From assembly GCA_020636475.1 (NCBI GenBank), contig JACJXU010000011.1:1-64000 (forward strand): DNA of 64,000 nt, written 5' to 3'. A model generated the notes under the pieces. That model did not search any database and had not been told where the DNA came from. It was given only the letters and a program-made list of their open reading frames with translations. Positions 47,873-58,257 of the stretch are shown here, in pieces. A program made the position numbers and the translations under genes. This stretch comes from Chitinophagales bacterium (GTDB lineage: Bacteria; Bacteroidota; Bacteroidia; Chitinophagales; UBA2359). Every line of letters begins with the position of its first letter. Within the stretch, counting starts at the first letter, position 1.

Positions 47873-48718
47873 TTAGTTCAATAAAATATTGTCAATCAGT
47901 CGCACTCCTTCCACATAAACTGCCGTACAAGCAACTGCTTTTTCATTGGCATGATAATCTGTAATTTTCGTTAAATCTTCTACCGATACAATTTCAAAAT
48001 ACTCCGGTTGAAAAAGTAGATTTTCCGCTAAGTGTGCTACGGCTTTTGCACATATTTCGTCGGGCGGCAAGTTGCCAAAGTTCGCTGCCACCCAACGCAA
48101 GGTTTTGTATATTTCAGCCGATGCCAGCCTTGCCGATGCACTGAGGCGCGTATTGCGAGAACTTCGTGCCAAGCCACTTTCCTCCCGGATGGTAGGACAA
48201 GCGATTAGTTCGGTGTTAATGGGCGATTGTTCCAACATTTTTCTTACAATAATTACTTGCTGAAAATCTTTTTGTCCCATAAAAAGTTGGTCGGGTTTCA
48301 CTATTTCCAGCAACCTGCGCACTACTTGCGCAACACCTTCAAAGTGTCCGGGACGATGCGCTGCTTCCAAAACTTTTCCGGCATTGCCAAAATCGTAATC
48401 GTATTTGGGCAAGGGATTATCGGAAGGATAAATTTCCGCCACATCTGGCAAATACAGTACATCGCACTTTCCGTGCAACAACAACAATTTTATATCCGCC
48501 TCTTCGGTACGCGGATATTTCGCCAAATCCTGAGCATCATTAAACTGTGTAGGATTTACAAAAATACTACAAACCACCCAATCCGCTTGCTCCTTCGCTT
48601 GCGCAATCAATGCCAAATGACCTTCGTGCAAGGCACCCATGGTAGGCACAAAACCTACTTTGCCTTTTTGATGGGCCAAAAAAGCCTGCAAGTCGGCATT
48701 TTTTTTAAAAATATACAA
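47873..48718 (-). CDS. panC: pantothenate synthetase
   Basis: Joins pantoate and beta-alanine with ATP in coenzyme A synthesis. The protein (281 aa) has VGFVPTMGALHEGHLALI (nucleotide-binding HxGH region), VSIFVNPTQF, GQKDFQQVIIV and the adenylate-binding LARSSRNTRLS. The natural N-terminus (MYIFKKNADLQ) starts with TTG at 48718. No in-frame ATG or GTG is found nearby that would keep the family's N-terminus, so TTG is preferred. It follows the L,D-transpeptidase gene by 18 bp, so the two probably form an operon. Confidence 0.92.
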   Translation of the reverse strand: MYIFKKNADLQAFLAHQKGKVGFVPTMGALHEGHLALIAQAKEQADWVVCSIFVNPTQFNDAQDLAKYPRTEEADIKLLLLHGKCDVLYLPDVAEIYPSDNPLPKYDYDFGNAGKVLEAAHRPGHFEGVAQVVRRLLEIVKPDQLFMGQKDFQQVIIVRKMLEQSPINTELIACPTIREESGLARSSRNTRLSASARLASAEIYKTLRWVAANFGNLPPDEICAKAVAHLAENLLFQPEYFEIVSVEDLTKITDYHANEKAVACTAVYVEGVRLIDNILLN

Positions 48719-48736
48719 AATATAAAAAGTTAGAAA

Positions 48737-49495
48737 TTAGAAAAATTCATACGTCCCGTCGTCGTTGATGTGCACAAAAGGCGGGCGGCGTTTGTAGGAA
48801 AAAAAGTAATACGCATCTTTTAAGTTGTCCCAAAATTGATGCAACGCCACATCTGCTTTTGCGTGTTCGTACAAAAATGGGCTTGTGATATCAAATTTGT
48901 AAGGAAAAATATGAATGGGAATGTAGGTTTGTCCGTTTTCGCGCGTTTTAACCGCCAACCAATACAATTCTTTAATATTTTCGTCGGTAATGGCAATACA
49001 GCCAATGCTCACACAATCGCCATGAATATAAATATCGCCACCCAAATTACTACTCTGCGCCTTTATACGGTCGGAGCGATTGGGATAATTGATGCCTAGC
49101 GACAAGTAAAACTTACTGTTTGGATTGAACTCGTCTATGTAATAAAATCCTTCGGGAACCTGTTCGTCACCTTGCTTTTTTTTGGGTCCCAAAATACCCG
49201 ATGACTTACAAAAAGAATAATCTCTGAACTTCACATAATCCTGCCCAAATTCGTTTTGCACCCATACCTCCAATATTTTTTCTTCCTTAAAGGCACGCAA
49301 ATAAATATTTTTAGGGGCAAAATTGAGGGCGCGGCGTTCAAATTCGTGGCGCAAAGTGGCATCTTTTTCGTTTTTGGCAGTACGTACACGCGTAAAATTG
49401 AGCTGTGCCTGTTCAAATCCGGGCTGCGCCCAAATGCTCCAAGAAATGATTCCCACTAAAAAAATTCCCAAAATAGTTTTTGGCAGCATATTCAT
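48737..49495 (-). CDS. L,D-transpeptidase (YkuD) family protein
   Basis: From ATG 49495 (252 aa) there is a signal-like N-terminus (TILGIFLVGIISWSIWAQ), a helical pre-domain, and a YkuD domain with VPEGFYYIDEFNPNS and the catalytic motif GDIYIHGDCVSIGCIAITD (His and Cys both present). Enzymes of this family cross-link peptidoglycan or attach proteins to it. A longer TTG start at 49504 is in frame but unlikely. It lies upstream of panC on the same strand. Confidence 0.85.
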   Translation of the reverse strand: MNMLPKTILGIFLVGIISWSIWAQPGFEQAQLNFTRVRTAKNEKDATLRHEFERRALNFAPKNIYLRAFKEEKILEVWVQNEFGQDYVKFRDYSFCKSSGILGPKKKQGDEQVPEGFYYIDEFNPNSKFYLSLGINYPNRSDRIKAQSSNLGGDIYIHGDCVSIGCIAITDENIKELYWLAVKTRENGQTYIPIHIFPYKFDITSPFLYEHAKADVALHQFWDNLKDAYYFFSYKRRPPFVHINDDGTYEFF

Positions 49496-49636
49496 AAAAA
49501 ACAAGGCTTTTTTTGACTAAATATTTAGCGTAAATTAGAAGCGCAAATATACAAAAGCCGCCAAATCTTGAAAAGAATTAGTTTTAATATCAGCGAAAAA
49601 GAATTTAAATTCGTAGAATTTGCTACAAAAAACGCT

Positions 49637-51430
49637 CTAATCATCTAATTTCAATACGGCTAAAAACGCTTGCTGTGGCACTTCTACATTACCCACTTGG
49701 CGCATTTTTTTCTTTCCTTTTTTCTGCTTTTCTAATAATTTTCTTTTTCTGGTAATATCGCCGCCGTAACACTTTGCCGTAACGTCTTTACGAAAAGCAC
49801 TAATAGTTTCGCGGGCAATAATTTTCGCGCCGATAGCTGCTTGTATAGCAATCATAAACTGCTGTCTATCAATTAATTCGCGGAGTTTTTTGCACATTTT
49901 TTTACCAAAATCATAGGCTTTAGAACGGTGAATAATTGCAGAAAGTGCATCTACTTTTTCGCCATTGAGCAAAATATCCATTTTCACCAAATCGCCCGCC
50001 TGAAAACCAATCATATGGTAATCGAACGAAGCATAGCCTTTGGAAATAGATTTTAATTTATCATAAAAATCGAACACTATTTCGGCAAGCGGCATATTGA
50101 AAGTAAGCTCTACCCTACTCTCCGACAAGTACATTTGGTTTACCAACTGCCCGCGTTTGTCAATACAAAGCGTCATGATACTGCCAATAAATTCCGGCTT
50201 GGTGATAATTTGCGCCTTGATGTATGGTTCTTCTATGCGGTCTAAGTTTGTAGGGTCGGGCATGTCGGAAGGCGTGCGCACTTGCAACTGCTCGCCGCGC
50301 GTAGTATATGCCCAATACGACACTTGCGGCACGGTCATTATTACAGACATTTCAAACTCGCGTTCCAAGCGTTCCTGCACTATTTCGAGGTGCAACATAC
50401 CCAAAAATCCACAGCGAAAGCCAAAACCCAATGCCAAAGAGGTTTCCGGCTCGTAGGTGAGTGAGGCATCATTGAGTTGTAACTTGGCAAGGGCTTCGCG
50501 CAAATCTTCAAAGTCGTCTGAGTCCATTGGATAAATTCCGGCAAAAACCATTGGTTTCACATCTTCAAAACCCTTGATACCTGCGGCGCAAGGACGACTA
50601 TACAAAGTAACGGTATCGCCCACTTTTACCTCGCGCGATTCTTTAATACCCGTTATAAGATAACCCACGTTTCCGGCAGAAAGCTCATTGCGTGGTTCGA
50701 GATTCATGCGTAAAATGCCAATTTCGTCGGCGTAATAATCCTTGCCTGTATTGACAAATTTTATGCGATCGCCTTTTTTAATTGTGCCGTTGTAAATTCT
50801 AAAATATATAATAACGCCTCTAAACGAATTGTACATCGAATCGAAGATAAGAGCTTCTAAAGGTGCTTCAGGATTTCCTTTGGGCGGCGGAATACGATTA
50901 ATAATAGCATCGAAAATAGCATCAATACCGATACCTGTTTTTCCGCTGGCTTCAATAATACTTTCGCGTTCACAACCTATCAGGTCAATGATTTGGTCGG
51001 CAACTTCCTCAATCATTGCGCCGTCCATATCTATTTTATTGATAATAGGAATAATCTCCAAATCGTGTTCTAAAGCAAGATACAAATTGGAAATAGTTTG
51101 CGCCTGAATACCTTGTGTAGCATCAACCAACAACAACGCACCTTCGCAAGCGGCAATGGCGCGCGATACTTCGTAGGAAAAGTCCACGTGTCCGGGCGTA
51201 TCAATCAAATTAAACACATACGAAGTATCTTTATGGATAAAATCCATTTGAATGGCATGGCTCTTAATGGTGATGCCACGCTCACGCTCCAAATCCATAT
51301 CGTCTAAGGCTTGGTTTTGCATTTCGCGCTGCGAAATAGTTTGTGTAACCTCCAGCAAACGGTCGGCTAAGGTGCTTTTGCCATGGTCAATATGGGCTAT
51401 AATACAAAAATTGCGAATGTTCTTCATCAT
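49637..51430 (-). CDS. lepA: elongation factor 4 (back-translocating GTPase)
   Basis: Ribosome-bound GTPase that helps in stalled or stressed translation. From ATG 51430 (597 aa, close to E. coli's 599) it has G1 AHIDHGKS, G2-G3 region ERGITIK and [15 protein letters not shown]-like domains II and III, and the LepA-specific C-terminal domain ([20 protein letters not shown]). A second ATG at 51427 is also possible. Confidence 0.95.
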   Translation of the reverse strand: MMKNIRNFCIIAHIDHGKSTLADRLLEVTQTISQREMQNQALDDMDLERERGITIKSHAIQMDFIHKDTSYVFNLIDTPGHVDFSYEVSRAIAACEGALLLVDATQGIQAQTISNLYLALEHDLEIIPIINKIDMDGAMIEEVADQIIDLIGCERESIIEASGKTGIGIDAIFDAIINRIPPPKGNPEAPLEALIFDSMYNSFRGVIIYFRIYNGTIKKGDRIKFVNTGKDYYADEIGILRMNLEPRNELSAGNVGYLITGIKESREVKVGDTVTLYSRPCAAGIKGFEDVKPMVFAGIYPMDSDDFEDLREALAKLQLNDASLTYEPETSLALGFGFRCGFLGMLHLEIVQERLEREFEMSVIMTVPQVSYWAYTTRGEQLQVRTPSDMPDPTNLDRIEEPYIKAQIITKPEFIGSIMTLCIDKRGQLVNQMYLSESRVELTFNMPLAEIVFDFYDKLKSISKGYASFDYHMIGFQAGDLVKMDILLNGEKVDALSAIIHRSKAYDFGKKMCKKLRELIDRQQFMIAIQAAIGAKIIARETISAFRKDVTAKCYGGDITRKRKLLEKQKKGKKKMRQVGNVEVPQQAFLAVLKLDD

Positions 51431-51530
51431 ATTAGGTGCAAAAATATACAAAAAGGCGAATGAAATAATACTCCGTTAAAATGTAGTGAAATTTTATTCC
51501 TCAAATTTTCTCCAAAAGTAGTTTTATCGG

Positions 51531-53195
51531 CTAATTTGCTTCTTTCTCTTTATCGGAATGTAATAGCAATGCCATGTTGGCACTAATCAGTTCTAAGGCT
51601 TTTTGCACATCTCTATCTTGTTTATTGTTAAAATAATAGAATCCATTGCCGCGCCAAATCTGCCGCGCAAGTTGTGCTTTTAGTTCTTGCGTTATATAAG
51701 ACTTATTGTTTAAAAAAGTTTTCTTGTTGAGCTTTAAATCTTGTTTTTGGGCAAAAGTTTGCATTTTTTCAAACAAATCGTCACTGAAACTAAAGTCTTC
51801 ATCAAACTCTTGCATCGTTTCGTAAGAAAGCATTTGCGGGCGAATTTCACTAAAATACGTATAACAAAAAGATGGAATTATTGCGCGAAAACTATACATC
51901 TCCGCACTGAGCAAAGTGCTGTCCAAAGCAACAAACACATCAGGCGTAATACCACCTCCGCCATACAATTTACGTCCGTTGTTCGACAAATAGGTAGTCG
52001 TGTCGTTAATAGCAATACTATCGCTATAAAACATTTCGCCGTGTACATATCGTTCAATAAGCTCGTGGTCGTAGGCATTTATATCTTCCATATACGGTTT
52101 TTGAATACATCGTCCGGCAGGCGTAAAATAGCGCGCCACCGTGAGTTGCAACACACCTCCGTTGGAAAGCGGAAACTGTTCCTGCACCAAACCTTTTCCA
52201 AAAGAGCGTCTGCCTACAATAAGTGCTCTATCCCAATCCTGCAAAGCTCCGGCTACAATTTCGCTCGCCGAAGCCGAAAACTGGTCAATAAGCACGACCA
52301 CATCGCCCGTTTCAAACTCGCCTTCCTTCACAGACGACATATACTCTTCGGTGGACTCATCTTCGTGACTTTTGGTATAAACCAAAAGCCTTCTGCCCGC
52401 AATAAACTCATCGGCAATTTCGGTGGCTTCTGTTAAAAAACCGCCGGCATTTTGGCGCAAGTCAAGAATAAGTTTTTTCATTCCCTGTGCTTTCAAATCT
52501 TTTATTGCTTGGAAAAACTCCTTGTGCGTAGTTGCCGAAAAACTAACAATATTAATAAAACCCGTTTCGGCATTGAGCATATAAGCAGCGTCCACGCTTT
52601 GAATGGGAATTTGCTGACGGGTAATGGTAAAATCGAGCAAGTCCGGCGTACCTTCCCGAAATACGCTCACCTGTACTTTTGTTCCTTGTTCGCCTTTTAG
52701 TTTGCCAATAACGCTTTGATTATTTACCTTTTCGCCAACAAAAAGACTGTCGTTTACTTTTACAATCTTGTCGCCGGGCAAAATTCCTTGCACCGCTGCC
52801 GGACCATCGGGAATAGGACTTACTACGGTAATGGTATCGTTTATTATAGAAAATTCTATGCCTATTCCGTCAAAATTTCCTTGCAAACTTTCATTGGCAT
52901 CCGCCAAATCTTCGGCGGGAATATACACAGAGTGTGGGTCTAAGCGGGAAAGCGTTTCATCTATCACCGTTTTTACAATTTCGGGCGTATTTACTTCATC
53001 TACGTAGCGTTGGTCAATGTAGTTCATCATTTCTTCCAAAGTATTGCGGTTGGAATTTCCGGCATGTAGCAGCGATTTCCCGCCGTGCAGACGTTCATAA
53101 AACAGAAATCCAATTTGAATGCCGCCGATAATCATAATGGCGGAAAGCAGTGGAAGATAATAAAACTGTGATGGTTTTTGGGAAGGAGATGACAT
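51531..53195 (-). CDS. ctp: C-terminal processing peptidase (S41 family)
   Basis: The protein (554 aa) has an N-terminal membrane anchor (YLPLLSAIMIIGGIQIGFLF), a tail-specific protease start (LEEMMNYIDQRYVDEVNT), a PDZ domain (~115-195: VVSPIPDGPAAVQGILPGDK), and the S41 catalytic core with the Ser in LIDQFSASASEIVAGAL and the Lys in GRRSFGKGLVQEQ. It cleaves C-terminal tails of periplasmic proteins. It lies 101 bp upstream of lepA on the same strand. Confidence 0.93.
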   Translation of the reverse strand: MSSPSQKPSQFYYLPLLSAIMIIGGIQIGFLFYERLHGGKSLLHAGNSNRNTLEEMMNYIDQRYVDEVNTPEIVKTVIDETLSRLDPHSVYIPAEDLADANESLQGNFDGIGIEFSIINDTITVVSPIPDGPAAVQGILPGDKIVKVNDSLFVGEKVNNQSVIGKLKGEQGTKVQVSVFREGTPDLLDFTITRQQIPIQSVDAAYMLNAETGFINIVSFSATTHKEFFQAIKDLKAQGMKKLILDLRQNAGGFLTEATEIADEFIAGRRLLVYTKSHEDESTEEYMSSVKEGEFETGDVVVLIDQFSASASEIVAGALQDWDRALIVGRRSFGKGLVQEQFPLSNGGVLQLTVARYFTPAGRCIQKPYMEDINAYDHELIERYVHGEMFYSDSIAINDTTTYLSNNGRKLYGGGGITPDVFVALDSTLLSAEMYSFRAIIPSFCYTYFSEIRPQMLSYETMQEFDEDFSFSDDLFEKMQTFAQKQDLKLNKKTFLNNKSYITQELKAQLARQIWRGNGFYYFNNKQDRDVQKALELISANMALLLHSDKEKEAN

Positions 53196-53394
53196 GAAGG
53201 AATTATACGATACAATAATTTGGTTGAAGCACTTAGTTAATTTTTAGTATTACAAAACTCCTAGAAAAATTTCGCGGAAGTTTATACATTATATTTTACA
53301 TAACGAATGTAAGATACACTTTGTCGGTGCAAAAATACGTTAAAGATTGAAAATTATACATTGGATAAAATTTTCCGTGCAATCATGTAATATT

Positions 53395-53427
53395 TTTGGT
53401 AAATAAAACAAAAATTTGTACCTTTGC
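53395..53427 (+). promoter_or_regulatory. TTTG-N21-TACCTTTG promoter for tRNA-Leu
   Basis: TTTG at 53395-53398 and TACCTTTG at 53420-53427 match the -33 and -7 boxes with 21-bp spacing. The mature tRNA begins 12 bp after the -7 box. Confidence 0.75.
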
Positions 53428-53438
53428 GCACCTTAACG

Positions 53439-53520
53439 CGGATGTGGCGTAATTGGTAGCCGCGCTAGACTTAGGATCTAGTGCCGAGAGGCGTGGGGGT
53501 TCGAGTCCCTTCATCCGCAT
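53439..53520 (+). tRNA. tRNA-Leu (anticodon UAG)
   Basis: An 82-nt cloverleaf. The acceptor stem is GCGGATG with CATCCGC, the anticodon arm is CTAGA-CTTAGGA-TCTAG giving anticodon UAG (reads CUA), there is a long leucine-type variable arm, and the T arm is GGGGG-TTCGAGT-CCCTT with normal mismatches. The discriminator base is A. Confidence 0.95.
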
Positions 53521-53530
53521 TCATTTAACT

Positions 53531-53560
53531 AAAGGTGTTGGTGTTTTTCAACACCTTTTT
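53531..53560 (+). terminator. intrinsic terminator after tRNA-Leu
   Basis: Stem AAAGGTGTTG (53531-53540) pairs with CAACACCTTT (53549-53558), an 8-nt loop, followed by a T run. It ends 20 bp before the tig start. Confidence 0.85.
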
Positions 53561-53580
53561 CTTTTTTAAACCAATCTTTT

Positions 53581-54987
53581 ATGAAAATAACCAGAGAGGA
53601 CGTAGATAAAAATTATTTCCGCCTAAGCATTGAACTAACGCCTGAAGACTACCAACAAGAATTTGAAAAAGCCCTCAAAAAATATGCGCGTTCTGTGCAA
53701 ATAAAAGGTTTCAGACCAGGAACTGCTCCAACACAACTCATTAAACACCAGTACGGCAACGAAATTTTGTTTGACACCCTACAAAATGAATTGTCCAATA
53801 AGTTGGATGCCTACTTGAAAGAAAATGAAATTAATCTATTTCGCAGCCCTGTTATTGACAACTCTACTCCTTTGGATTTAAATGTAAACAATCCTTCTGC
53901 TTATAACTTTACTTTTGATATAGGCACACAAAGCAACATTGAAATTCCTTACGAAAATATTGTTCTCCAACGCCACATAAAAAACGTAACGGTACAAGAT
54001 GTGGAAAACTTTGAAAAAGATGTACTACAAAGATATAGCACCTACGAGAAAGTAAGTAGCGGCAGCGAAGTTGCCGACAAAGGTATTTTCAGCCTACAAA
54101 TAAAAGCCTTGAACCTGCCCGCAAACGAAAATGGTGAAACGCCTGAATTAGTGATAGAAGAATTGCCTGTTGATAACAATATGCTTACCGAAGAAGGCTT
54201 CAACACACTAAAATCGCATCAGGAAAACGATACTTTTAACGCCAAATTTTATACTTACTTAAAAGAGGCTCAACAGGAAAATTTTCCGCGATTATTAAAA
54301 ACAGACTTAGATAAAACCGTTTTAGCCGACTTGGATTATGAAATTAATATTAAAGAAATAAAAAAGTTTGTTCCGGCAGAATTGAACGAAGATTTTTACC
54401 AACAACTTAACGAAGCCGAAGGGACAGACATTCACAACCAAGTTGCCTTGCGTGCTATTTTAGAAGAGAGTTTGAAAAATAGAGAAGATCAGCATTCTTG
54501 GCAGCATTTTTATCCCGAATTGAGAAATTATCTTATAAAAAACATCACTATAGATTACTCCAAAGACTTCGCCCAAAAGTTTGTACGCAGCAACAATCCA
54601 GAACTTTCTGCCGAAACCTTAGCCGAAGAATGGGACAAAAACTACGATTCCCTTATTCGTTGGCTGCTTATCGAAGAAAAAGTACAAGCCGATGAAGGCA
54701 TAAGCGTAAGTCAAGAGGAAGTATTATCTGCCTTTATGTACGACTTTGAACAGAACATTCCGCCCTACTTGCGCCCGTATTTTACCGAAGAAATGATTAC
54801 CAAAATGGCAAGCGAAAAAATAAACGGGGATAAACAAACTTATGATGAAACTTATCGCCAAGTACTTACTTCAAAACTACTTATGACCGTTAAAGATAAA
54901 ATTAAGATAGAAGAAGTGTATATGTCGGCTGATGACTTTAACCAAAAATATCACCCCCACGGAGACGAACATCATCACCACCATTGA
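53581..54987 (+). CDS. tig: trigger factor (ribosome-associated chaperone)
   Basis: Binds nascent chains at the ribosome exit. The protein (468 aa) has the N-terminal ribosome-binding domain with SVQIKGFRPGTAPTQLI (the FRxGxxP loop), a degenerate PPIase middle and a helical C-terminal arm. The very end is histidine-rich (HPHGDEHHHHH), which may bind metal. The tig-clpP-clpX order is standard for coupling folding and degradation. Confidence 0.93.
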   Translation: MKITREDVDKNYFRLSIELTPEDYQQEFEKALKKYARSVQIKGFRPGTAPTQLIKHQYGNEILFDTLQNELSNKLDAYLKENEINLFRSPVIDNSTPLDLNVNNPSAYNFTFDIGTQSNIEIPYENIVLQRHIKNVTVQDVENFEKDVLQRYSTYEKVSSGSEVADKGIFSLQIKALNLPANENGETPELVIEELPVDNNMLTEEGFNTLKSHQENDTFNAKFYTYLKEAQQENFPRLLKTDLDKTVLADLDYEINIKEIKKFVPAELNEDFYQQLNEAEGTDIHNQVALRAILEESLKNREDQHSWQHFYPELRNYLIKNITIDYSKDFAQKFVRSNNPELSAETLAEEWDKNYDSLIRWLLIEEKVQADEGISVSQEEVLSAFMYDFEQNIPPYLRPYFTEEMITKMASEKINGDKQTYDETYRQVLTSKLLMTVKDKIKIEEVYMSADDFNQKYHPHGDEHHHHH

Positions 54988-55049
54988 ACCAAAAAGCCAG
55001 TTCAGTGGTTTTAACTGTTGATTTTCAAAATTAATTTATTACAAATTTT

Positions 55050-55757
55050 ATGAAGAATTCAAGCGAATTTAGAAAATATGCCGTAAAACATCACGGTTTG
55101 GGCGGTACTTTGGTAGATGACTATATGGGAAAATCGCTCTACGCAATGTACCAAAACCCACAAGTACAAAATGCTATTCTAAAGCCCTACATTATCGAAG
55201 AACGCCCGATGAACATTACGCAGTTAGATGTTTTTTCGCGACTGATGATGGACCGAATTATTTGGTTGGGCGAAGCCGTTTATTCCGATACTGCCAATAT
55301 TATTCAGGCACAACTTTTGTTTTTGCAATCAACCGACCCTACAAAAGACATCAACCTGTACATCAATAGTCCGGGCGGAAGTGTTTATGACGGGTTAGGC
55401 ATTTACGACACTATGCAAGTAGTAAAACCGGATGTTGCCACTATTTGTACCGGAATGGCAGCTTCTATGGCAGCGGTGCTTTTGGCTGCCGGAGCCCAAG
55501 GCAAACGCTCTGCTTTAGAACATAGCCGTGTAATGATTCACCAGCCTATGGGCGGCGCACAAGGACAAGCCAGCGATATGGAGATTACTGTTCGTGAAAT
55601 TCAGAAAATTAGAACGGAACTTTATACCATTTTGAGTCGTCATACAGGGCAGGAATTTGACAAAATACAAGCCGATAGCGACCGCGACTACTGGATGCTC
55701 GCCAACGAAGCCAAAGAATACGGCATGATTGACGAAGTGTTGGGCAAAAAATCCTAA
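55050..55757 (+). CDS. clpP: ATP-dependent Clp protease proteolytic subunit
   Basis: Serine protease barrel that degrades proteins unfolded by ClpX. In 235 aa the catalytic Ser139 (TGMAASMAA), His164 (MIHQPMGG) and the downstream Asp region are visible. The N-terminal ~40 residues are longer than in E. coli, as is usual in this phylum. Confidence 0.95.
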   Translation: MKNSSEFRKYAVKHHGLGGTLVDDYMGKSLYAMYQNPQVQNAILKPYIIEERPMNITQLDVFSRLMMDRIIWLGEAVYSDTANIIQAQLLFLQSTDPTKDINLYINSPGGSVYDGLGIYDTMQVVKPDVATICTGMAASMAAVLLAAGAQGKRSALEHSRVMIHQPMGGAQGQASDMEITVREIQKIRTELYTILSRHTGQEFDKIQADSDRDYWMLANEAKEYGMIDEVLGKKS

Positions 55758-55784
55758 GGGTTCTTATTTAGCTAAAAAAATTAT

Positions 55785-55824
55785 AAAGTACCTGCTTTTT
55801 ATAGTATAAAAAGCAGCGTACTTT
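55785..55824 (+). terminator. long hairpin between clpP and clpX
   Basis: AAAGTACCTGCTTTTTAT (55785-55802) pairs with ATAAAAAGCAGCGTACTTT (55806-55824) with one bulge, followed by TTT. It may be a terminator or attenuator, with clpX starting 44 bp later. Confidence 0.65.
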
Positions 55825-55867
55825 TTTGCTTATTTCACACTTATTTAAATTTAACTTCCCATAAACT

Positions 55868-57112
55868 ATGGCAAAATCAAGCAAGCAATATTGTTCGTTT
55901 TGTGGAAAATCTAAAGAAGAAACTTTAATACTCATTGCAGGTATTGATGGACACATTTGCGAAAACTGTGTTGCACAAGCCAGCCAAATTATCAACGAAG
56001 AATTAGCCACTTCCTCTTCCAATTTTTCTATACACGACCAACAATTACTAAAACCAAAAAAAATTAAAGAATTTTTAGACCAATACGTAATTGGACAGGA
56101 CGAAGCAAAAAAAATACTTTCGGTTGCCGTATATAATCACTACAAACGCTTGCAATTAGGTTCCGACAAAAAAAATGAGGTAGAGATAGAAAAATCGAAC
56201 ATTATTATGGTAGGGCGTACCGGAACGGGAAAAACCTTACTCGCCAAAACTGTTGCCAAGTTTTTGAATGTACCTTTCACCATTGTAGATGCTACCGTAT
56301 TTACCGAAGCTGGTTATGTGGGCGAAGATGTAGAGTCTATTCTTTCGCGTTTGCTGCAAGTATGCAACTACGATGTAAAAGCCGCCGAAAAAGGCATTGT
56401 TTATATTGACGAAATAGATAAAATAGGACGCAAAAGCGACAACCCTTCCATCACCCGCGATGTTTCCGGCGAAGGCGTACAACAAGCCATGCTAAAACTC
56501 CTCGAAGGTACTGAAGTATTGGTGCCGCCACAAGGTGGACGCAAACATCCGGAACAAAAACTTATTAAACTGAACACCCAAAACATTTTATTTATTTGCG
56601 GAGGAGCTTTTGAAGGTATCGAACGCATTATTGCCAAACGCATGAAAGCCAACGCAATTGGTTTCAATATTCCCGACGAAGTAAGTGGAGCCATCGACAA
56701 CAACAATTTGCTGCAATACGTTGCGCCGCCCGATTTTCGCCAATTTGGACTTATTCCCGAGCTTATTGGTCGCTTGCCCGTAGTTACTTTCCTCAATCCT
56801 TTAGATGCCAAAACGCTTCGCGCTATTTTGATAGAACCGCGCAACGCGCTGATAAAACAATACACCAAACTTTTTGAATTGGAAGGCGTAACTTTTGAAG
56901 TAGAACCCGAAGCTATTGATTTTATTGTAGAAAAAGCCATCGAATTTGAGTTGGGTGCGCGCGGTCTGCGCTCTATTTGCGAAGCCATTCTCAATGAGGC
57001 AATGTTTACGATTCCTTCGGAAAAAAATGTAAAAAAATTCACTCTTACCTTAGACTACGCCAAGGAAAAAATCACCAAATCGAAGCTGAATCTATTGCGT
57101 ATGGCATCCTAA
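55868..57112 (+). CDS. clpX: ATP-dependent Clp protease ATP-binding subunit ClpX
   Basis: AAA+ unfoldase feeding ClpP. The protein (414 aa) has the N-terminal zinc-binding domain (Cys9, Cys12, Cys31, Cys34), Walker A GRTGTGKT at 116-123 (Arg where most homologues have Pro or Glu), Walker [11 protein letters not shown], and the pore and sensor-2 regions ([13 protein letters not shown]). The IGF-type ClpP-docking loop is not obvious in the translated sequence. Confidence 0.94.
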   Translation: MAKSSKQYCSFCGKSKEETLILIAGIDGHICENCVAQASQIINEELATSSSNFSIHDQQLLKPKKIKEFLDQYVIGQDEAKKILSVAVYNHYKRLQLGSDKKNEVEIEKSNIIMVGRTGTGKTLLAKTVAKFLNVPFTIVDATVFTEAGYVGEDVESILSRLLQVCNYDVKAAEKGIVYIDEIDKIGRKSDNPSITRDVSGEGVQQAMLKLLEGTEVLVPPQGGRKHPEQKLIKLNTQNILFICGGAFEGIERIIAKRMKANAIGFNIPDEVSGAIDNNNLLQYVAPPDFRQFGLIPELIGRLPVVTFLNPLDAKTLRAILIEPRNALIKQYTKLFELEGVTFEVEPEAIDFIVEKAIEFELGARGLRSICEAILNEAMFTIPSEKNVKKFTLTLDYAKEKITKSKLNLLRMAS

Positions 57113-57125
57113 TGAAGTGAAAATA

Positions 57126-58238
57126 ATGCCCTTCAAACGAAAGTTTTGCATTGGAACAATATGCCTTGCACTTGTCTTCGCACCGTTTTGGAGCAAAGCA
57201 CAAAATACAGCTGCGCCTTTAACCTTAGCACAATTAGTACAAGAAATTTGCGCAACTTACTTAGAAAATCCGCAAAATTACAGCCTTGCCGTAGGCATTA
57301 TTGAACCAGAAAAAGTATCGCATTTTTATTTGGGGAAAACAGATAATTCTTCTCGCCAACACCCCAACGAAAACAGCGTTTATCCGTTGGGGAGTTTTTC
57401 CAAAATTTATACCGTATTGCTAAGTCTTATGCTCGAAAATGAAGGAAAAATACACTTAGACAGTAGCGTCTATCAATATTTACCCTCGAATATTCGCCCT
57501 AAAAAAATACCTGCAAAACCTACCGTTCGCCAACTTTTGAGCCACACCGCCAACTTGAGCCGATTTCCTTTTGATGCACCCTACGCGGCAACAAATCTTA
57601 GGGAATACTACAAAAAATACACTAAAAATCAGTTGTTCGAGCAATTTCTGCTACAAACTGCCACCGAAAAAACGGCTACCTACCAATACTCACATTGGGC
57701 GTACGGCTTGTGGGGCGCGTGCTTGGAAAATATTAGCCAACAAACTTATGCACAACTTTTACAAGAAAAAATAGCTCCGGCACTTGCACTTACGCATACT
57801 TCTACCGAAAGCCAAAATATTATTCCGCTTCACAACAAAAACGGACAGCCCGTTGAAACTTGGGAGTTTACCGCGCAAGAAGCTACGATGGGCATTAATG
57901 CTTCGCTGCCCGATGTAACAAAATTTGTGCAAATGTTTTTAGACAGTACGCAACATTTGTTTCCTATGGCACAAAAAAGCCTTGCCATAGAAGCAAAAAC
58001 TCCCATAAAAAAATTGTGGACAACTTTGGGTTGGCATGTTTTTGTACAAAAAAAGTATCCCGCCGTTTACACCCAAAGCGGCAATACCGACGGTAGCAGT
58101 TGCTACATCGCTTTTGTACCCGAAACGCAAACGGGCGTAGTTATTTTGGCGAACAGTGCCAACAAACCCGACGAGATAGGCATAAGTCTTTTAAAAGCAA
58201 TTCAGCCAAGCAAAAAGCATAAAAACAATAAAAATTAG
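57126..58238 (+). CDS. beta-lactamase-family serine hydrolase (class C-like)
   Basis: From ATG 57126 (370 aa; GTG 57117 is an alternative) there is a signal peptide (ending SKAQ). The serine hydrolase motif S-x-x-K is seen as Ser90-Phe-Ser-Lys93 in PLGSFSKIYT. The second motif is YSH (YQYSHWAYGL) instead of the usual YxN, and the third motif region is HVFVQKKYPAVYTQSGNTDG. Members of this broad family include esterases, peptidases and penicillin-binding-protein relatives; the substrate is unclear. Follows clpX by 13 bp. Confidence 0.82.
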   Translation: MPFKRKFCIGTICLALVFAPFWSKAQNTAAPLTLAQLVQEICATYLENPQNYSLAVGIIEPEKVSHFYLGKTDNSSRQHPNENSVYPLGSFSKIYTVLLSLMLENEGKIHLDSSVYQYLPSNIRPKKIPAKPTVRQLLSHTANLSRFPFDAPYAATNLREYYKKYTKNQLFEQFLLQTATEKTATYQYSHWAYGLWGACLENISQQTYAQLLQEKIAPALALTHTSTESQNIIPLHNKNGQPVETWEFTAQEATMGINASLPDVTKFVQMFLDSTQHLFPMAQKSLAIEAKTPIKKLWTTLGWHVFVQKKYPAVYTQSGNTDGSSCYIAFVPETQTGVVILANSANKPDEIGISLLKAIQPSKKHKNNKN

Positions 58239-58257
58239 ATTATTTTGCGCAGTTTCC

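Noticed and set aside
54988..55049. Terminator between tig and clpP
   Set aside because: Only weak complementary segments are seen, without a stable stem or T run.
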